Assembly (NCBI GenBank): GCA_023145935.1
Contig: JAGLDB010000043.1
Coordinates: forward strand, 1-11,794
Source: Candidatus Sabulitectum sp.
Lineage (GTDB): Bacteria; Fermentibacterota; Fermentibacteria; Fermentibacterales; Fermentibacteraceae
Direction of reading: 5' to 3'
Length of the DNA: 11,794 nt
Below, one piece after another: positions 1 to 6,508 of this stretch (its first letter is position 1; each line of letters begins with the position of its first letter). Position numbers and translations under genes: made by a program. The notes beneath the pieces were generated by a model that saw only the letters and a list, made by a program, of their open reading frames with translations, was not told the origin of the DNA and did not search any database.

Positions 1-1
1 T

Positions 2-121
2 GCCTCTGTTGAATGGAATGGCGAATTGCAGAATGGCAACAGGGCCAACGCAGGCATCTATTATGCCAGAGCCAGGGTTTGTTCAGAGGAGAGTACTGTC
101 AAGTTGATGCTGCTCCCTTGA
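2..121 (+). CDS. C-terminal end of a secreted protein with a FlgD-like / type IX sorting-like tail (partial)
   Basis: An open frame enters from the left edge and stops at TGA 119-121, giving about 39 residues. The pattern is W-N-G near the start, then N-G, then G-I-Y-Y-A-R-A-R-V, and finally V-K-L-M-L-L-P just before the stop. This matches the last beta strands of FlgD-type immunoglobulin-like domains and of C-terminal secretion domains on large exported proteins of FCB-type bacteria, where the motif WNG...NG...GIYY.R......KLMLLP is typical. The protein is probably a secreted or surface-attached enzyme or adhesin whose main domain lies outside the window. An intrinsic terminator begins 27 bases after the stop, which supports a real gene end. 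It is unrelated in function to the operon that follows. Whether it is true type IX cargo cannot be judged from the tail alone. Confidence 0.72.
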   Translation, partial: ASVEWNGELQNGNRANAGIYYARARVCSEESTVKLMLLP

Positions 122-147
122 TTCTCTGGTCACATTAAGCAATACTG

Positions 148-188
148 AACCCGTTCTGCCAGCCATTTGGCAGAGCGGGTTGTTTTTT
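148..188 (+). terminator. Intrinsic terminator of the upstream surface-protein gene
   Basis: The arms AACCCGTTCTGCCA (148-161) and TGGCAGAGCGGGTT (168-181) pair over 14 positions with one G-U wobble, around a six-base loop. A G and then six T residues (183-188) follow directly. This is a textbook rho-independent terminator. It separates the partial gene at 2-121 from the operon. Confidence 0.9.
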
Positions 189-351
189 AGGGGCTTGTGG
201 ATAAATCATCGCTTTGCTCATATTTTTTAGATTCTGAGGCTCAAACAGGCAGATCGCCTGATTTCTCTCTTATTCAAAGGTTTCAGCTTGACAGCGTATC
301 GCATAACATTAAGTCGTGCAGAATGTTGTAATTCCCTACTGAAACAGTTGG

Positions 352-374
352 TTGACAAACTGACCGACAGTCAA
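352..374. promoter_or_regulatory. Candidate TetR-family operator overlapping the promoter spacer
   Basis: Two inverted repeats lie within the promoter. TTGAC (352-356) faces GTCAA (370-374), and ACTG (359-362) faces CAGT (368-371) with a near-symmetric core, ACTGnCCGnCAGT. Sites with TGAC/GTCA half-sites are common for TetR-family repressors. The element fills the space between the -35 and -10 boxes, so a bound dimer would block RNA polymerase. The likely ligand is the TetR protein encoded immediately downstream, implying autoregulation of the whole operon. The assignment rests on symmetry and position only. Confidence 0.55.
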
Positions 375-380
375 AATAGT
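352..380 (+). promoter_or_regulatory. Sigma-70-type promoter of the operon
   Basis: A perfect -35 hexamer TTGACA (352-357) is followed, after exactly 17 bases, by AATAGT (375-380), which matches four of six positions of the -10 consensus. Transcription would begin near 387, leaving a leader of about 38 bases before the ATG at 425. No terminator or comparable promoter was seen inside the operon, so this is the best candidate for driving all 13 genes. Confidence 0.65.
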
Positions 381-424
381 AAACTCGATTTTGGGAGTCT
401 GGACACACAGAAGGATTTCAGAAC

Positions 425-1036
425 ATGACAGAACTGAGAAAAAAGCAAGAAATCAATTTCAGGAAGAACCTGATCATTGATGCTGCGAAGATCATCTTTT
501 TTGACAAAGGGTTTGAGAATTCTACCATGGAGGATATTGCCCACGAGGCTGGCTACAGCAAGGGCTCTCTCTATTCATATTTCACCAGTAAGAACGAGAT
601 TTGTTTCACAATTGTCAACAAGTATTTTTCAAAGATCGTTGATTCCATTCAGGAAATATCAGAACGGAGTGTTTCCGGACTTCAGAAACTGGTTTACATA
701 AAGAAAACATTTGTCGATAATTATGCTCAGAACTCTAAGTTCTGTAATATATATGAGACTTTTAAGTACCACCGCAGTCAGTGCTCTGAAGTAGAGAATG
801 AGATAATAATTAATGAATCTTACAACAAGAGGATCAAAGAGCTTATCATTGGAATTGTGCAGTCCGGTATCGACGATAGTTCTATCAAGGCTACTGTTGA
901 TGTTGAGAGGCTTTCGCAGTCTTTCTGGAATGAAAAGAATTGCTTCATAGCAGAAACAATGTTCAGTAAAGTTAATGCATACAACTATCTTTTTGATTTG
1001 GTAATCGATTCTATAAGAACACCGGAGGATGTATGA
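425..1036 (+). CDS. TetR/AcrR-family transcriptional regulator, first gene of the operon
   Basis: This 203-residue protein has the TetR DNA-binding domain at residues about 12-58: A-A-K-I-I-F-F-D-K-G-F, then the helix-turn-helix T-M-E-D-I-A-H-E-A-G-Y-S-K-G-S-L-Y-S-Y-F, followed by S-K-N-E-I. The C-terminal ligand domain (about 60-203) is divergent and gives no clear ligand class. It carries four cysteines (60, 107, 120, 173), which could respond to redox state or a metal, but this is speculation. AAGGA at 411-415 is the ribosome site for the ATG at 425. The stop overlaps the next start (ATGA, 1033-1036), so regulator and membrane complex are translationally coupled. An operator-like repeat sits in the promoter upstream, fitting an autoregulated repressor. 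Its third quarter (about 700-900) looks more AT-rich than the other genes, which is common for regulators. Confidence 0.93.
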   Translation: MTELRKKQEINFRKNLIIDAAKIIFFDKGFENSTMEDIAHEAGYSKGSLYSYFTSKNEICFTIVNKYFSKIVDSIQEISERSVSGLQKLVYIKKTFVDNYAQNSKFCNIYETFKYHRSQCSEVENEIIINESYNKRIKELIIGIVQSGIDDSSIKATVDVERLSQSFWNEKNCFIAETMFSKVNAYNYLFDLVIDSIRTPEDV

Positions 1037-1527
1037 AAAAAACAAAATCAGCATTTATCGGGGTGGTTATCCTGTTTGCTGTATGGGTAATGCTAACGGA
1101 TTTCTCACCGCAGGAAATGATCTTTGGCGGAGCAACTGCTCTGTTGATAGTCTTTCTTTTTCACAGCAGACTTGTTGTACTTGGGGATGTTAAGCTTAAC
1201 CCGAAATCTCTTGTCTACATGGTCATGTATCTCTTTGTTTTTTTGTGGGAACTGCTGAAATCCAATATTGATGTTGCCCGCAGGGTCATTTCTCCCAGGC
1301 TTCCTATCAATCCCGGTATTGTAAAGGTGAAGACAAGGTTGAAGAGCCCGTTGGGAAGAGCATTTCTGGCAAATTCCATAACTCTTACTCCGGGTACTCT
1401 CACTGTGGAGATGAAAGATGAGTATTTCTACATTCACTGGATAGATGTAACCAGTGAAAATATCGAAGGTGCTACGGAATCAATCGTTTCAAACTTTGAA
1501 AAGTATTTGGAGATTATCTTTGGCTGA
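1033..1527 (+). CDS. mbxA: Mrp/Mnh antiporter subunit E-like protein (MbxA-like)
   Basis: This 164-residue protein belongs to the MnhE/MrpE family. Two or three membrane segments cover residues about 7-45 and 58-78. A soluble C-terminal domain follows with the family signature N-S-I-T-L-T-P-G-T-L-T-V-E-M at 114-127. In Mrp antiporters, and in the antiporter-like module of Mbh/Mbx complexes, subunit E is one of the small membrane proteins at the distal end of the ion-pumping arm and is linked with Na+ transport. The start ATG 1033 overlaps the TetR stop by four bases and follows CGGAGG at 1023-1028. Length is normal for the family. Alone it could belong to a plain Mrp antiporter, but the NuoH/B/C/D genes downstream place it in an Mbx-type complex. 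Confidence 0.9.
   Translation: MKKTKSAFIGVVILFAVWVMLTDFSPQEMIFGGATALLIVFLFHSRLVVLGDVKLNPKSLVYMVMYLFVFLWELLKSNIDVARRVISPRLPINPGIVKVKTRLKSPLGRAFLANSITLTPGTLTVEMKDEYFYIHWIDVTSENIEGATESIVSNFEKYLEIIFG
1509..1522 (+). promoter_or_regulatory. Ribosome binding site that fixes a TTG start for the MrpF-like gene
   Basis: GGAG (1509-1512) precedes TTG (1520-1522) by seven bases. This start gives an 86-residue MrpF-like protein of normal length and an 8-base overlap with the previous gene. The in-frame ATG at 1454 would add 22 non-family residues and a 74-base overlap. Confidence 0.65.
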
Positions 1528-1780
1528 CACACTCTATAATGCTGCGGCAATAATCGCTCTGATAAGCATTGGGCTCACATTCGTAAGAATGCTTCTGGGA
1601 CCAACTGCGGCAGATCGGACAGTTGCCCTTGATTGTATGACAATTATTACGATCTCATTGATCGTGTACATTGCCTACTATCTGGACAGGATCATCTATC
1701 TTGATGTTGCAATTGTTTATGCACTGATGAGCTTTATCGGTGTAGTGGCCATTGCAAGGTATCTGGAAAGGAGAAAATAA
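1520..1780 (+). CDS. mbxB: Mrp/Mnh antiporter subunit F-like protein (MbxB-like)
   Basis: With the TTG start at 1520 this is an 86-residue protein with three membrane helices (about 4-24, 37-56, 62-80). The MrpF signature R-M-L-L-G-P-T-A-A-D-R-T-V-A-L-D is at 23-38, and a second conserved stretch, Y-L-D-V-A-I-V-Y-A-L-M-S-F, at 60-72. MrpF-type subunits pack with the E and G subunits at the end of the membrane arm, and the G-P-x-x-x-D-R segment is strongly conserved in antiporters. The TTG start was chosen because it has a well-spaced GGAG and gives the normal family length; an ATG at 1454 in the same frame is the alternative. The stop shares one base with the next gene's ATG, indicating coupled translation. 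Confidence 0.88.
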   Translation: MADTLYNAAAIIALISIGLTFVRMLLGPTAADRTVALDCMTIITISLIVYIAYYLDRIIYLDVAIVYALMSFIGVVAIARYLERRK

Positions 1781-2118
1781 TGGAATTGATCGGATCGATA
1801 GTTACATTGACAGGTTCCATTGTGCTGCTTCTTGGTGCTCTTGGGATTGTAAGAATGCCTGATGTTTACAACAGGATGCAGGCTGGAACAAAAGCAACGA
1901 CTCTGGGAACGATTCTCTTTCTGATCGGTATTTCTCTTGGAAATGCTGAATGCGGTTGTTTTGGTAAAATAGCCATACTAATTGTTTTCGTTCTTGCTAC
2001 AAATCCGGTTTCATCCAATGCTCTTGCAAGGGCAGCTTACTCTTCGGGTATTAAACTCACAGAGCGATCTGTGAAAGATGACCTGAAGTCTGACAGCGAA
2101 ACGGGGGAAGCGAAATGA
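1780..2118 (+). CDS. mbxC: Mrp/Mnh antiporter subunit G-like protein (MbxC-like)
   Basis: This 112-residue protein of the MnhG/MrpG family has three membrane helices (about 3-22, 39-55, 62-78). The near-invariant family motif R-M-P-D-V-Y-N-R-M-Q-A-G-T-K-A-T-T-L-G occupies residues 25-43. The acidic, polar C-terminal tail (about 95-112) is probably cytoplasmic. Residues 53-61 contain a small cysteine pair (N-A-E-C-G-C-F) of unknown meaning. AGGAG at 1769-1773 lies six bases before the ATG at 1780, which overlaps the preceding stop by one base. Like E and F it belongs to the sodium-handling end of Mrp-derived complexes. Confidence 0.93.
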   Translation: MELIGSIVTLTGSIVLLLGALGIVRMPDVYNRMQAGTKATTLGTILFLIGISLGNAECGCFGKIAILIVFVLATNPVSSNALARAAYSSGIKLTERSVKDDLKSDSETGEAK

Positions 2119-2363
2119 TCCCCGTAATAATAATCGGTCTCGGAGTAATCATGCTGGCAGCAGCTGTTGCAGCGATCTACTTCAAAAGTCTGCTTGCATC
2201 AATTATCAGTGCCGGAGTCATAAGCCTTCTTGCCAGTGTGATCTACCTTATACTTGGCTCTCCTGATGTTGCAATGACTGAGGCATCCATCGGATCAGGC
2301 CTTACCACTGTGATCTTCCTCTTTGCTCTGCACAGAGTACGAAAGGGGAAATCAGATGATTAA
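2115..2363 (+). CDS. mbxD: MrpA C-terminal-type small membrane subunit, DUF4040 family (MbxD-like)
   Basis: This 82-residue protein is almost entirely three hydrophobic helices (about 2-22, 27-46, 60-73) and ends in a basic-acidic tail. The segment G-S-P-D-V-A-M-T-E-A-S-I-G-S-G at 48-62 is the signature of the MrpA C-terminal/MbhD type. It includes Glu57, equivalent to a conserved buried glutamate in the ion pathway of complex I-like arms. In Mrp antiporters this segment is fused to the large MrpA subunit; in Mbh and Mbx complexes it is a separate gene, as here. ATG 2115 overlaps the previous stop by four bases (ATGA) behind a G-rich ribosome site at 2103-2107. Confidence 0.88.
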   Translation: MIPVIIIGLGVIMLAAAVAAIYFKSLLASIISAGVISLLASVIYLILGSPDVAMTEASIGSGLTTVIFLFALHRVRKGKSDD

Positions 2364-3033
2364 GAATATTGCGGTGCTTCTGGCTGTTGCGGGACTTATG
2401 ATGATCTTTCTTCCTTTGATCTCCGGATTCCAGGAGAGAGAGAATTTGAATGAACTGGCTGCGGATTATGTAGACGGTTCCATCAATGAGCTGGGTACTC
2501 CCAATGTTGTTACCTCAGTGATCGTGACTTACCGTGGTCTCGATACTCTGGGTGAGGTGACAGTACTCTTTCTTGCCACTGTGGGAGTTGGTCTGCTGTT
2601 GAAGGGCAGAAAGGGAGACATGATCCGGATCTCTTCTTCTGAACTGCTGGAAACAACCTCTTCGGTGCTGGTTGCAATGATAATGATCCTTGGGATTTAC
2701 ATCTTTACACACGGGCATCTTACGCCAGGTGGTGGATTCCAGGGAGGTGTGGTTATTGCGTCAGGTTTCCTGCTGCTGATGCTCTCGAATGTGAATGCAA
2801 AAATAAGTCATTCCATAATGAATTTTGTTGAATCATTCTCCGGAGTGGCTTATGTGGGTATTGGTGTTGCAGGTATGGTTCTGACCATTGGTTTCCTCAA
2901 CCCGGGAATACTTCCTCTGGGGCAGTTTGGAAACTTGTTCAGTGCAGGAGCTATTCCGGTTATCTATTCTCTTATCGGCCTGAAGGTTGGTTCAGAACTT
3001 ACCAGCATTCTGGTCACAATGAGAGGTGAATAA
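2356..3033 (+). CDS. mbxF: Fused MbhE-like plus MrpB/MnhB-like membrane subunit (MbxF-like)
   Basis: The 225-residue product joins two families. Residues about 1-85 look like the MrpA end/MbhE: an N-terminal helix, then N-V-V-T-S-V-I-V-T-Y-R-G-L-D-T-L-G-E-V-T-V-L at 50-71 and a second helix. Residues about 97-225 are MnhB/MrpB, with H-G-H-L-T-P-G-G-G-F-Q-G-G at 119-131 and four hydrophobic helices. Separate E and F genes occur in Mbh, whereas Mbx-type operons as I recall them lack a separate E, so this fusion supports the Mbx assignment. The start ATG 2356 is chosen because AGGGGA (2344-2349) is six bases upstream and the overlap with the previous gene is only eight bases. An upstream in-frame ATG at 2323 would add 11 polar residues of the overlapping gene. 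Confidence 0.9.
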   Translation: MIKNIAVLLAVAGLMMIFLPLISGFQERENLNELAADYVDGSINELGTPNVVTSVIVTYRGLDTLGEVTVLFLATVGVGLLLKGRKGDMIRISSSELLETTSSVLVAMIMILGIYIFTHGHLTPGGGFQGGVVIASGFLLLMLSNVNAKISHSIMNFVESFSGVAYVGIGVAGMVLTIGFLNPGILPLGQFGNLFSAGAIPVIYSLIGLKVGSELTSILVTMRGE

Positions 3034-3392
3034 TGATATCAATGTATACACTTATACTGGGAGTTGCTCTTCTGATCATAGGATTTTATGCAATGCTGAC
3101 AAGAAAGAATCTGATCAAGATAGTGATCGGATTCTCCATTGCTGACACAGGTACTCACATCATTATTGTTTCTCTGGGATACCTCAGAGGCAAGACTGCT
3201 CCCATCATTGATGGGGCGGTTAATGCTGTGAATGCTGTTCAGAAGGTTGTAGATCCAATCCCTTCAGCCCTGGTGCTTACTGCGATCGTTATCGGGCTTG
3301 CTGTAACCGCGGTAATGCTCAGTTTCATCGTTGAGATGTACAAGAAAAACAAGTCTCTTTCAATAGACGACTATCAGGAGTTAAAATGGTAA
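3033..3392 (+). CDS. mbxG: Mrp/Mnh antiporter subunit C-like, NuoK-family protein (MbxG-like)
   Basis: This 119-residue protein has three membrane helices (about 4-22, 29-50, 78-101) typical of MnhC/NuoK. The conserved segment D-P-I-P-S-A-L-V-L-T-A-I-V-I-G-L-A at 74-90 identifies it. Residues 52-73 form an alanine/valine/asparagine-rich loop between the second and third helices. NuoK-type subunits form part of the ion path at the junction between the proximal subunits and the antiporter-like channels. The ATG shares one base with the preceding stop, behind AGAGGTG at 3022-3028. The hydrophilic C-terminus (about 103-119) is likely cytoplasmic. Confidence 0.92.
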   Translation: MISMYTLILGVALLIIGFYAMLTRKNLIKIVIGFSIADTGTHIIIVSLGYLRGKTAPIIDGAVNAVNAVQKVVDPIPSALVLTAIVIGLAVTAVMLSFIVEMYKKNKSLSIDDYQELKW

Positions 3393-6300
3393 GCCCAATA
3401 TACATACTCGTACTGTCGCTGGCTGTTGGATTCCTGCTGTCGATTCTTGATAAGGGCGGAAGAAAACTGTCGCTTACAGCGTTTTACGGAGTTCTTACCT
3501 TCAATGTTGCAGTGATGGCAGACTGGCTTTACAGGCTGGTTTTCCTTCATGTGCCTGCGCTGGTAATTAACACCGCCGGTTTCAACGCCCCGATCTCCAT
3601 TAACCTGGAGCTGGGAATAACGGAAGCATTTGTGTTGCTGCTGGCAAACCTTACAGGTTTGATGGCTGCTGTTTACCTGCTTAAGAGATTTAAAGAGGGC
3701 AGGGTTTCCTCACTTATTCTCTATCTGGTTCTTATCATGGGTGTGAATGGTCTGGTGATGACACAGGATCTCTTCAACATGTTCGTATTTCTTGAGATTC
3801 TCTCTATCTCCACTTTTGCCCTTACAACTATCAAAAAGACATCAAAAACACTTTCAGCCGGTTTCAAATACATGATCGCTGGAGGCGTTGCATCCACATT
3901 CTTTCTGCTGGGAGTAGTTTTTGTTTACTACTTTACAGGAAGCTTGAATCTGGGCTTTCTTAAGGCAGGCCAGTTTGTGAATTCCGGTCTGATAGCTTTG
4001 TTCATGCTCTCAGTCTCGGTGTTTATAGAACTGAAGCCGTTCCCTGCCAACGGCTGGGCGCTGGATGTGTATCAGTCTGTTGACTCGGGTATCGTATCGA
4101 TTATTGCTGTTGTTAATTCTGCCGCTATCGGGTTTGTCTTTTACAAGATAATGCCGCTGATGCCTCAGAATTTCCTTACTGTTTTCGGTATTGCAGGAGT
4201 TGTTACATTCTTCTTCTCAAACATGATGGGTCTGAAGCAGGATAATGCAAAGAGACTTCTTGGATATTCTTCAATAGGTCAGATGGGTCTGCTGCTGGCA
4301 AGTCTTGTTTTCACCGCCGGCGTTTCAACCAATGTCAGATATCTGATAATTGGAGGGTTGTTTCTTAATCACCTGATATCCAAAGCAGGTCTTTTCTGGC
4401 TGGCGGGAATAGTTAAGCAGGATAAGATCAAGGACTGGGGCATTCTGCGGAACAGGAAACCTCTTCTGGTTCTGTTCGGGTTGTTCATATTTGCTCTTTC
4501 CGGTCTTCCTCCTTTTGCGGGTTTCTGGGCAAAGTGGGAATTCGTGAAAGTTCTGGTGGACGCAAAGATGTTCTTTGTTCTTACCTCTGTTCTGGTTGGA
4601 TCTCTTTTCGAGTTGATCTTTCTGTTCAGATGGTTCACCTCTGTGGTGAAAGATACAGATATTGCAAGTGAACCACTGGTCTCTCCAGAAAATAGTAAGT
4701 CAGCTCCTGTGATTGTATTCGGTCTTCTGGCAGTGATCATTTCCTTTGGAATAATGAGATTCTTCTACCAGTTCAACTGGATACAGGTCCTGCCCGTACT
4801 TGCGGTTCTAGTAATTACTCTTATAGATTCCCTGCCCTCAAAGGTGAAGGGATTTCTTTCTCTGGCTGCAGTGGCTGGATACGGATATTACATTTACCCT
4901 CTACTGGAGAGTAATATCCAGCTGTTTTTTGGCGTGATCTTCATAATCGGCAGCGCTGTTAATCTTATCAGTACACTGAACAGGAAGAATCAGAGCAAAG
5001 GTTTTTACGGTTTTCTGCTCATGATGATATTCTCCTTTGGAAATCTCTTGATCGCATCAACATATCTTGAATTTTTCCTGAGTTGGGAGTTTATGACCAT
5101 TTCTTCCTTCCTTCTGATACTCAGAGGACAGAAGGCCCAGAGAGCTTCGCTGATGTACATGATTTTCTCAACCGCAGGAGCTTACCTGATAATGGTGGGG
5201 TTCAGCTTCGCACCGGCACTCACATCGGCTTCGGCTCTGATACTGTCAATTGCTGAAGTGAATTTGCCCTTGATCTCAATAATTGTGCTGGCCATAGGGT
5301 TCATGATTAAGTCAGGCTCACTGGGAGTACATATCTGGCTGCCGGAGGCTCACGCCGAAGCTGAATCGGATGTTTCATCCTTTATTTCGGCAATACTGCT
5401 GAAGGCCGGTGTGTTCGGATTGCTCATGCTGGCAATTTCTTATGTGAGCCATGCTCCATCCTTTGATGTGTTCTACTGGATCGGCTGGATCGGTGTATTG
5501 ACCGCTCTTGTGGGAGCCTTCATGGCTTCTTTCCAGGAAGATGCAAAGAGACTTCTGGCATATTCCAGCATGAGTCAGGTTGGATATGTAGTTGCGGCCC
5601 TTGCGCTGATAACCCATCTGGGGTGGGTAACAGCGTTGTACCTTGCTTTCAATCACATGATGTTCAAGTCAGCATTGTTCATTGCCATTGCAGGTATTTA
5701 CTACCGTACTCACACAAGAACCATGTACAAAATGGGTGGGTTGATCTCGAAGATGCCCTGGACATACATGACGGTGCTTATGGCGATAATAGCAGTTTCA
5801 GGTGTGCCGCCTCTGTCGGGATTCGGCGGGAAATGGCTCACCTACACTGCATTTATCACAAAGGGATGGTACCTGCAGGCAGGAGTTCTTTTCTTCGCCT
5901 CCGGTGTGAGCTTCCTTTATCTGTACCGGTTGATCCACACGATCTTCCTCGGCCAGTTGAAATACGAGCATCAGAATATCAAGGAAGCCCCGTTTTGGTT
6001 CATCATTCCCCAGTACATTTTTCTGGGGGGGATCATGGCAATATCCATGTTTCCGAATCTGATAATCAAGCCTCTGAATTCCATCGCCATGCGTTACTTC
6101 GAATCATCAATTCAGATCGATGGATTGACCATCGTAAGTGATCTGGGCTACTGGAACGGGAATATGGTGATGTATGTAACAATGGCTGTGTTCGCTGTGC
6201 CGTTCATTCTGCTCATGCTTGTTAAAGGCAGAACACAGAAAGTGGAGCAGTTCAACATTGTCTATGCTGCCGAGAGACCGGAATCTCCACAGACAACCCA

Positions 6301-6508
6301 TGTCGCTCACAATATGTATGCACACTACAGAAAAGCACTTGGCAGATTAACGCTGCCCAGAATTCAGGATTTCTGGAACGGTGTTGCTGAGTGGGCTCAT
6401 ACCTCCGGTGGTTTCTTCCGCCGGGTATATACCGGGAATGGTCAGACATATGTTCTGCATATAATAATGTATATCGTAGTGATATATGTTGTAATGGGAG
6501 TACAATAA
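3386..6508 (+). CDS. Double antiporter-like subunit: two MrpD/NuoM/NuoN-type channels in one chain (MbxH-H' fusion)
   Basis: At 1040 residues this is about twice the usual MrpD length. Both halves carry the proton-antiporter domain. The first half (about 1-480) has the helix-5 glutamate E137 in N-M-F-V-F-L-E-I-L, K217 in E-L-K-P-F-P-A-N-G-W, D-N-A-K-R-L-L-G-Y-S-S-I-G-Q at 286-299, and K333 in N-H-L-I-S-K-A-G. The second half (about 510-945) has E568 in S-W-E-F-M, K642 in F-M-I-K-S-G, K673 in L-L-K-A-G, D-A-K-R-L-L-A-Y-S-S at 719-728, and K761 in N-H-M-M-F-K-S-A. A soluble stretch (about 948-1018) and a final helix (1022-1038) end the protein, as in HyfB/MbhH'-like proteins. The frame is continuous with no sign of error. 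In archaeal mbx operons H and H' are, as I recall, separate genes. These channels would carry out the ion translocation. CAGGAG (3375-3380) precedes the ATG by five bases. Confidence 0.93.
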   Translation: MVSPIYILVLSLAVGFLLSILDKGGRKLSLTAFYGVLTFNVAVMADWLYRLVFLHVPALVINTAGFNAPISINLELGITEAFVLLLANLTGLMAAVYLLKRFKEGRVSSLILYLVLIMGVNGLVMTQDLFNMFVFLEILSISTFALTTIKKTSKTLSAGFKYMIAGGVASTFFLLGVVFVYYFTGSLNLGFLKAGQFVNSGLIALFMLSVSVFIELKPFPANGWALDVYQSVDSGIVSIIAVVNSAAIGFVFYKIMPLMPQNFLTVFGIAGVVTFFFSNMMGLKQDNAKRLLGYSSIGQMGLLLASLVFTAGVSTNVRYLIIGGLFLNHLISKAGLFWLAGIVKQDKIKDWGILRNRKPLLVLFGLFIFALSGLPPFAGFWAKWEFVKVLVDAKMFFVLTSVLVGSLFELIFLFRWFTSVVKDTDIASEPLVSPENSKSAPVIVFGLLAVIISFGIMRFFYQFNWIQVLPVLAVLVITLIDSLPSKVKGFLSLAAVAGYGYYIYPLLESNIQLFFGVIFIIGSAVNLISTLNRKNQSKGFYGFLLMMIFSFGNLLIASTYLEFFLSWEFMTISSFLLILRGQKAQRASLMYMIFSTAGAYLIMVGFSFAPALTSASALILSIAEVNLPLISIIVLAIGFMIKSGSLGVHIWLPEAHAEAESDVSSFISAILLKAGVFGLLMLAISYVSHAPSFDVFYWIGWIGVLTALVGAFMASFQEDAKRLLAYSSMSQVGYVVAALALITHLGWVTALYLAFNHMMFKSALFIAIAGIYYRTHTRTMYKMGGLISKMPWTYMTVLMAIIAVSGVPPLSGFGGKWLTYTAFITKGWYLQAGVLFFASGVSFLYLYRLIHTIFLGQLKYEHQNIKEAPFWFIIPQYIFLGGIMAISMFPNLIIKPLNSIAMRYFESSIQIDGLTIVSDLGYWNGNMVMYVTMAVFAVPFILLMLVKGRTQKVEQFNIVYAAERPESPQTTHVAHNMYAHYRKALGRLTLPRIQDFWNGVAEWAHTSGGFFRRVYTGNGQTYVLHIIMYIVVIYVVMGVQ

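Larger units (their letters stand above)
122..424. other. Intergenic region between the surface-protein gene and the operon
   Basis: These 303 bases hold the terminator (148-188) and the operon promoter/operator (352-380). I see no credible coding frame. A short 5-bp inverted repeat (CAGGC 246-250 / GCCTG 256-260) and an extra TTGACA (288-293) are present but not supported as functional. No tRNA, riboswitch fold or repeat array was recognised. Confidence 0.7.

Noticed and set aside
246..260. Inverted repeat CAGGC / GCCTG as an operator or terminator
   Set aside because: Only five base pairs with a five-base loop, no T run, and far from the promoter; such repeats occur by chance.
288..316. 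Second promoter based on TTGACA at 288-293
   Set aside because: At 16-18 bases downstream there is no acceptable -10 box; TAACAT (304-309) is only 10 bases away.
1454..1519. Longer N-terminus of the MrpF-like protein from ATG 1454
   Set aside because: It would add 22 residues unlike the family and a 74-base overlap; the TTG at 1520 has a well-placed GGAG and gives the normal length.
5623..6141. A 172-residue plus-strand open frame inside the double channel gene
   Set aside because: It is an alternate frame of the 3386-6508 gene, which has continuous family motifs throughout; the alternate product is histidine- and serine-rich with no recognisable domain.
1033..6508. A stand-alone Mrp Na+/H+ antiporter operon
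   Set aside because: There is no full-length MrpA, the MrpA end is split between two small proteins, and the genes continue without a break into NuoH/B/C/D/I-like genes, which fits an Mbx-type redox complex.
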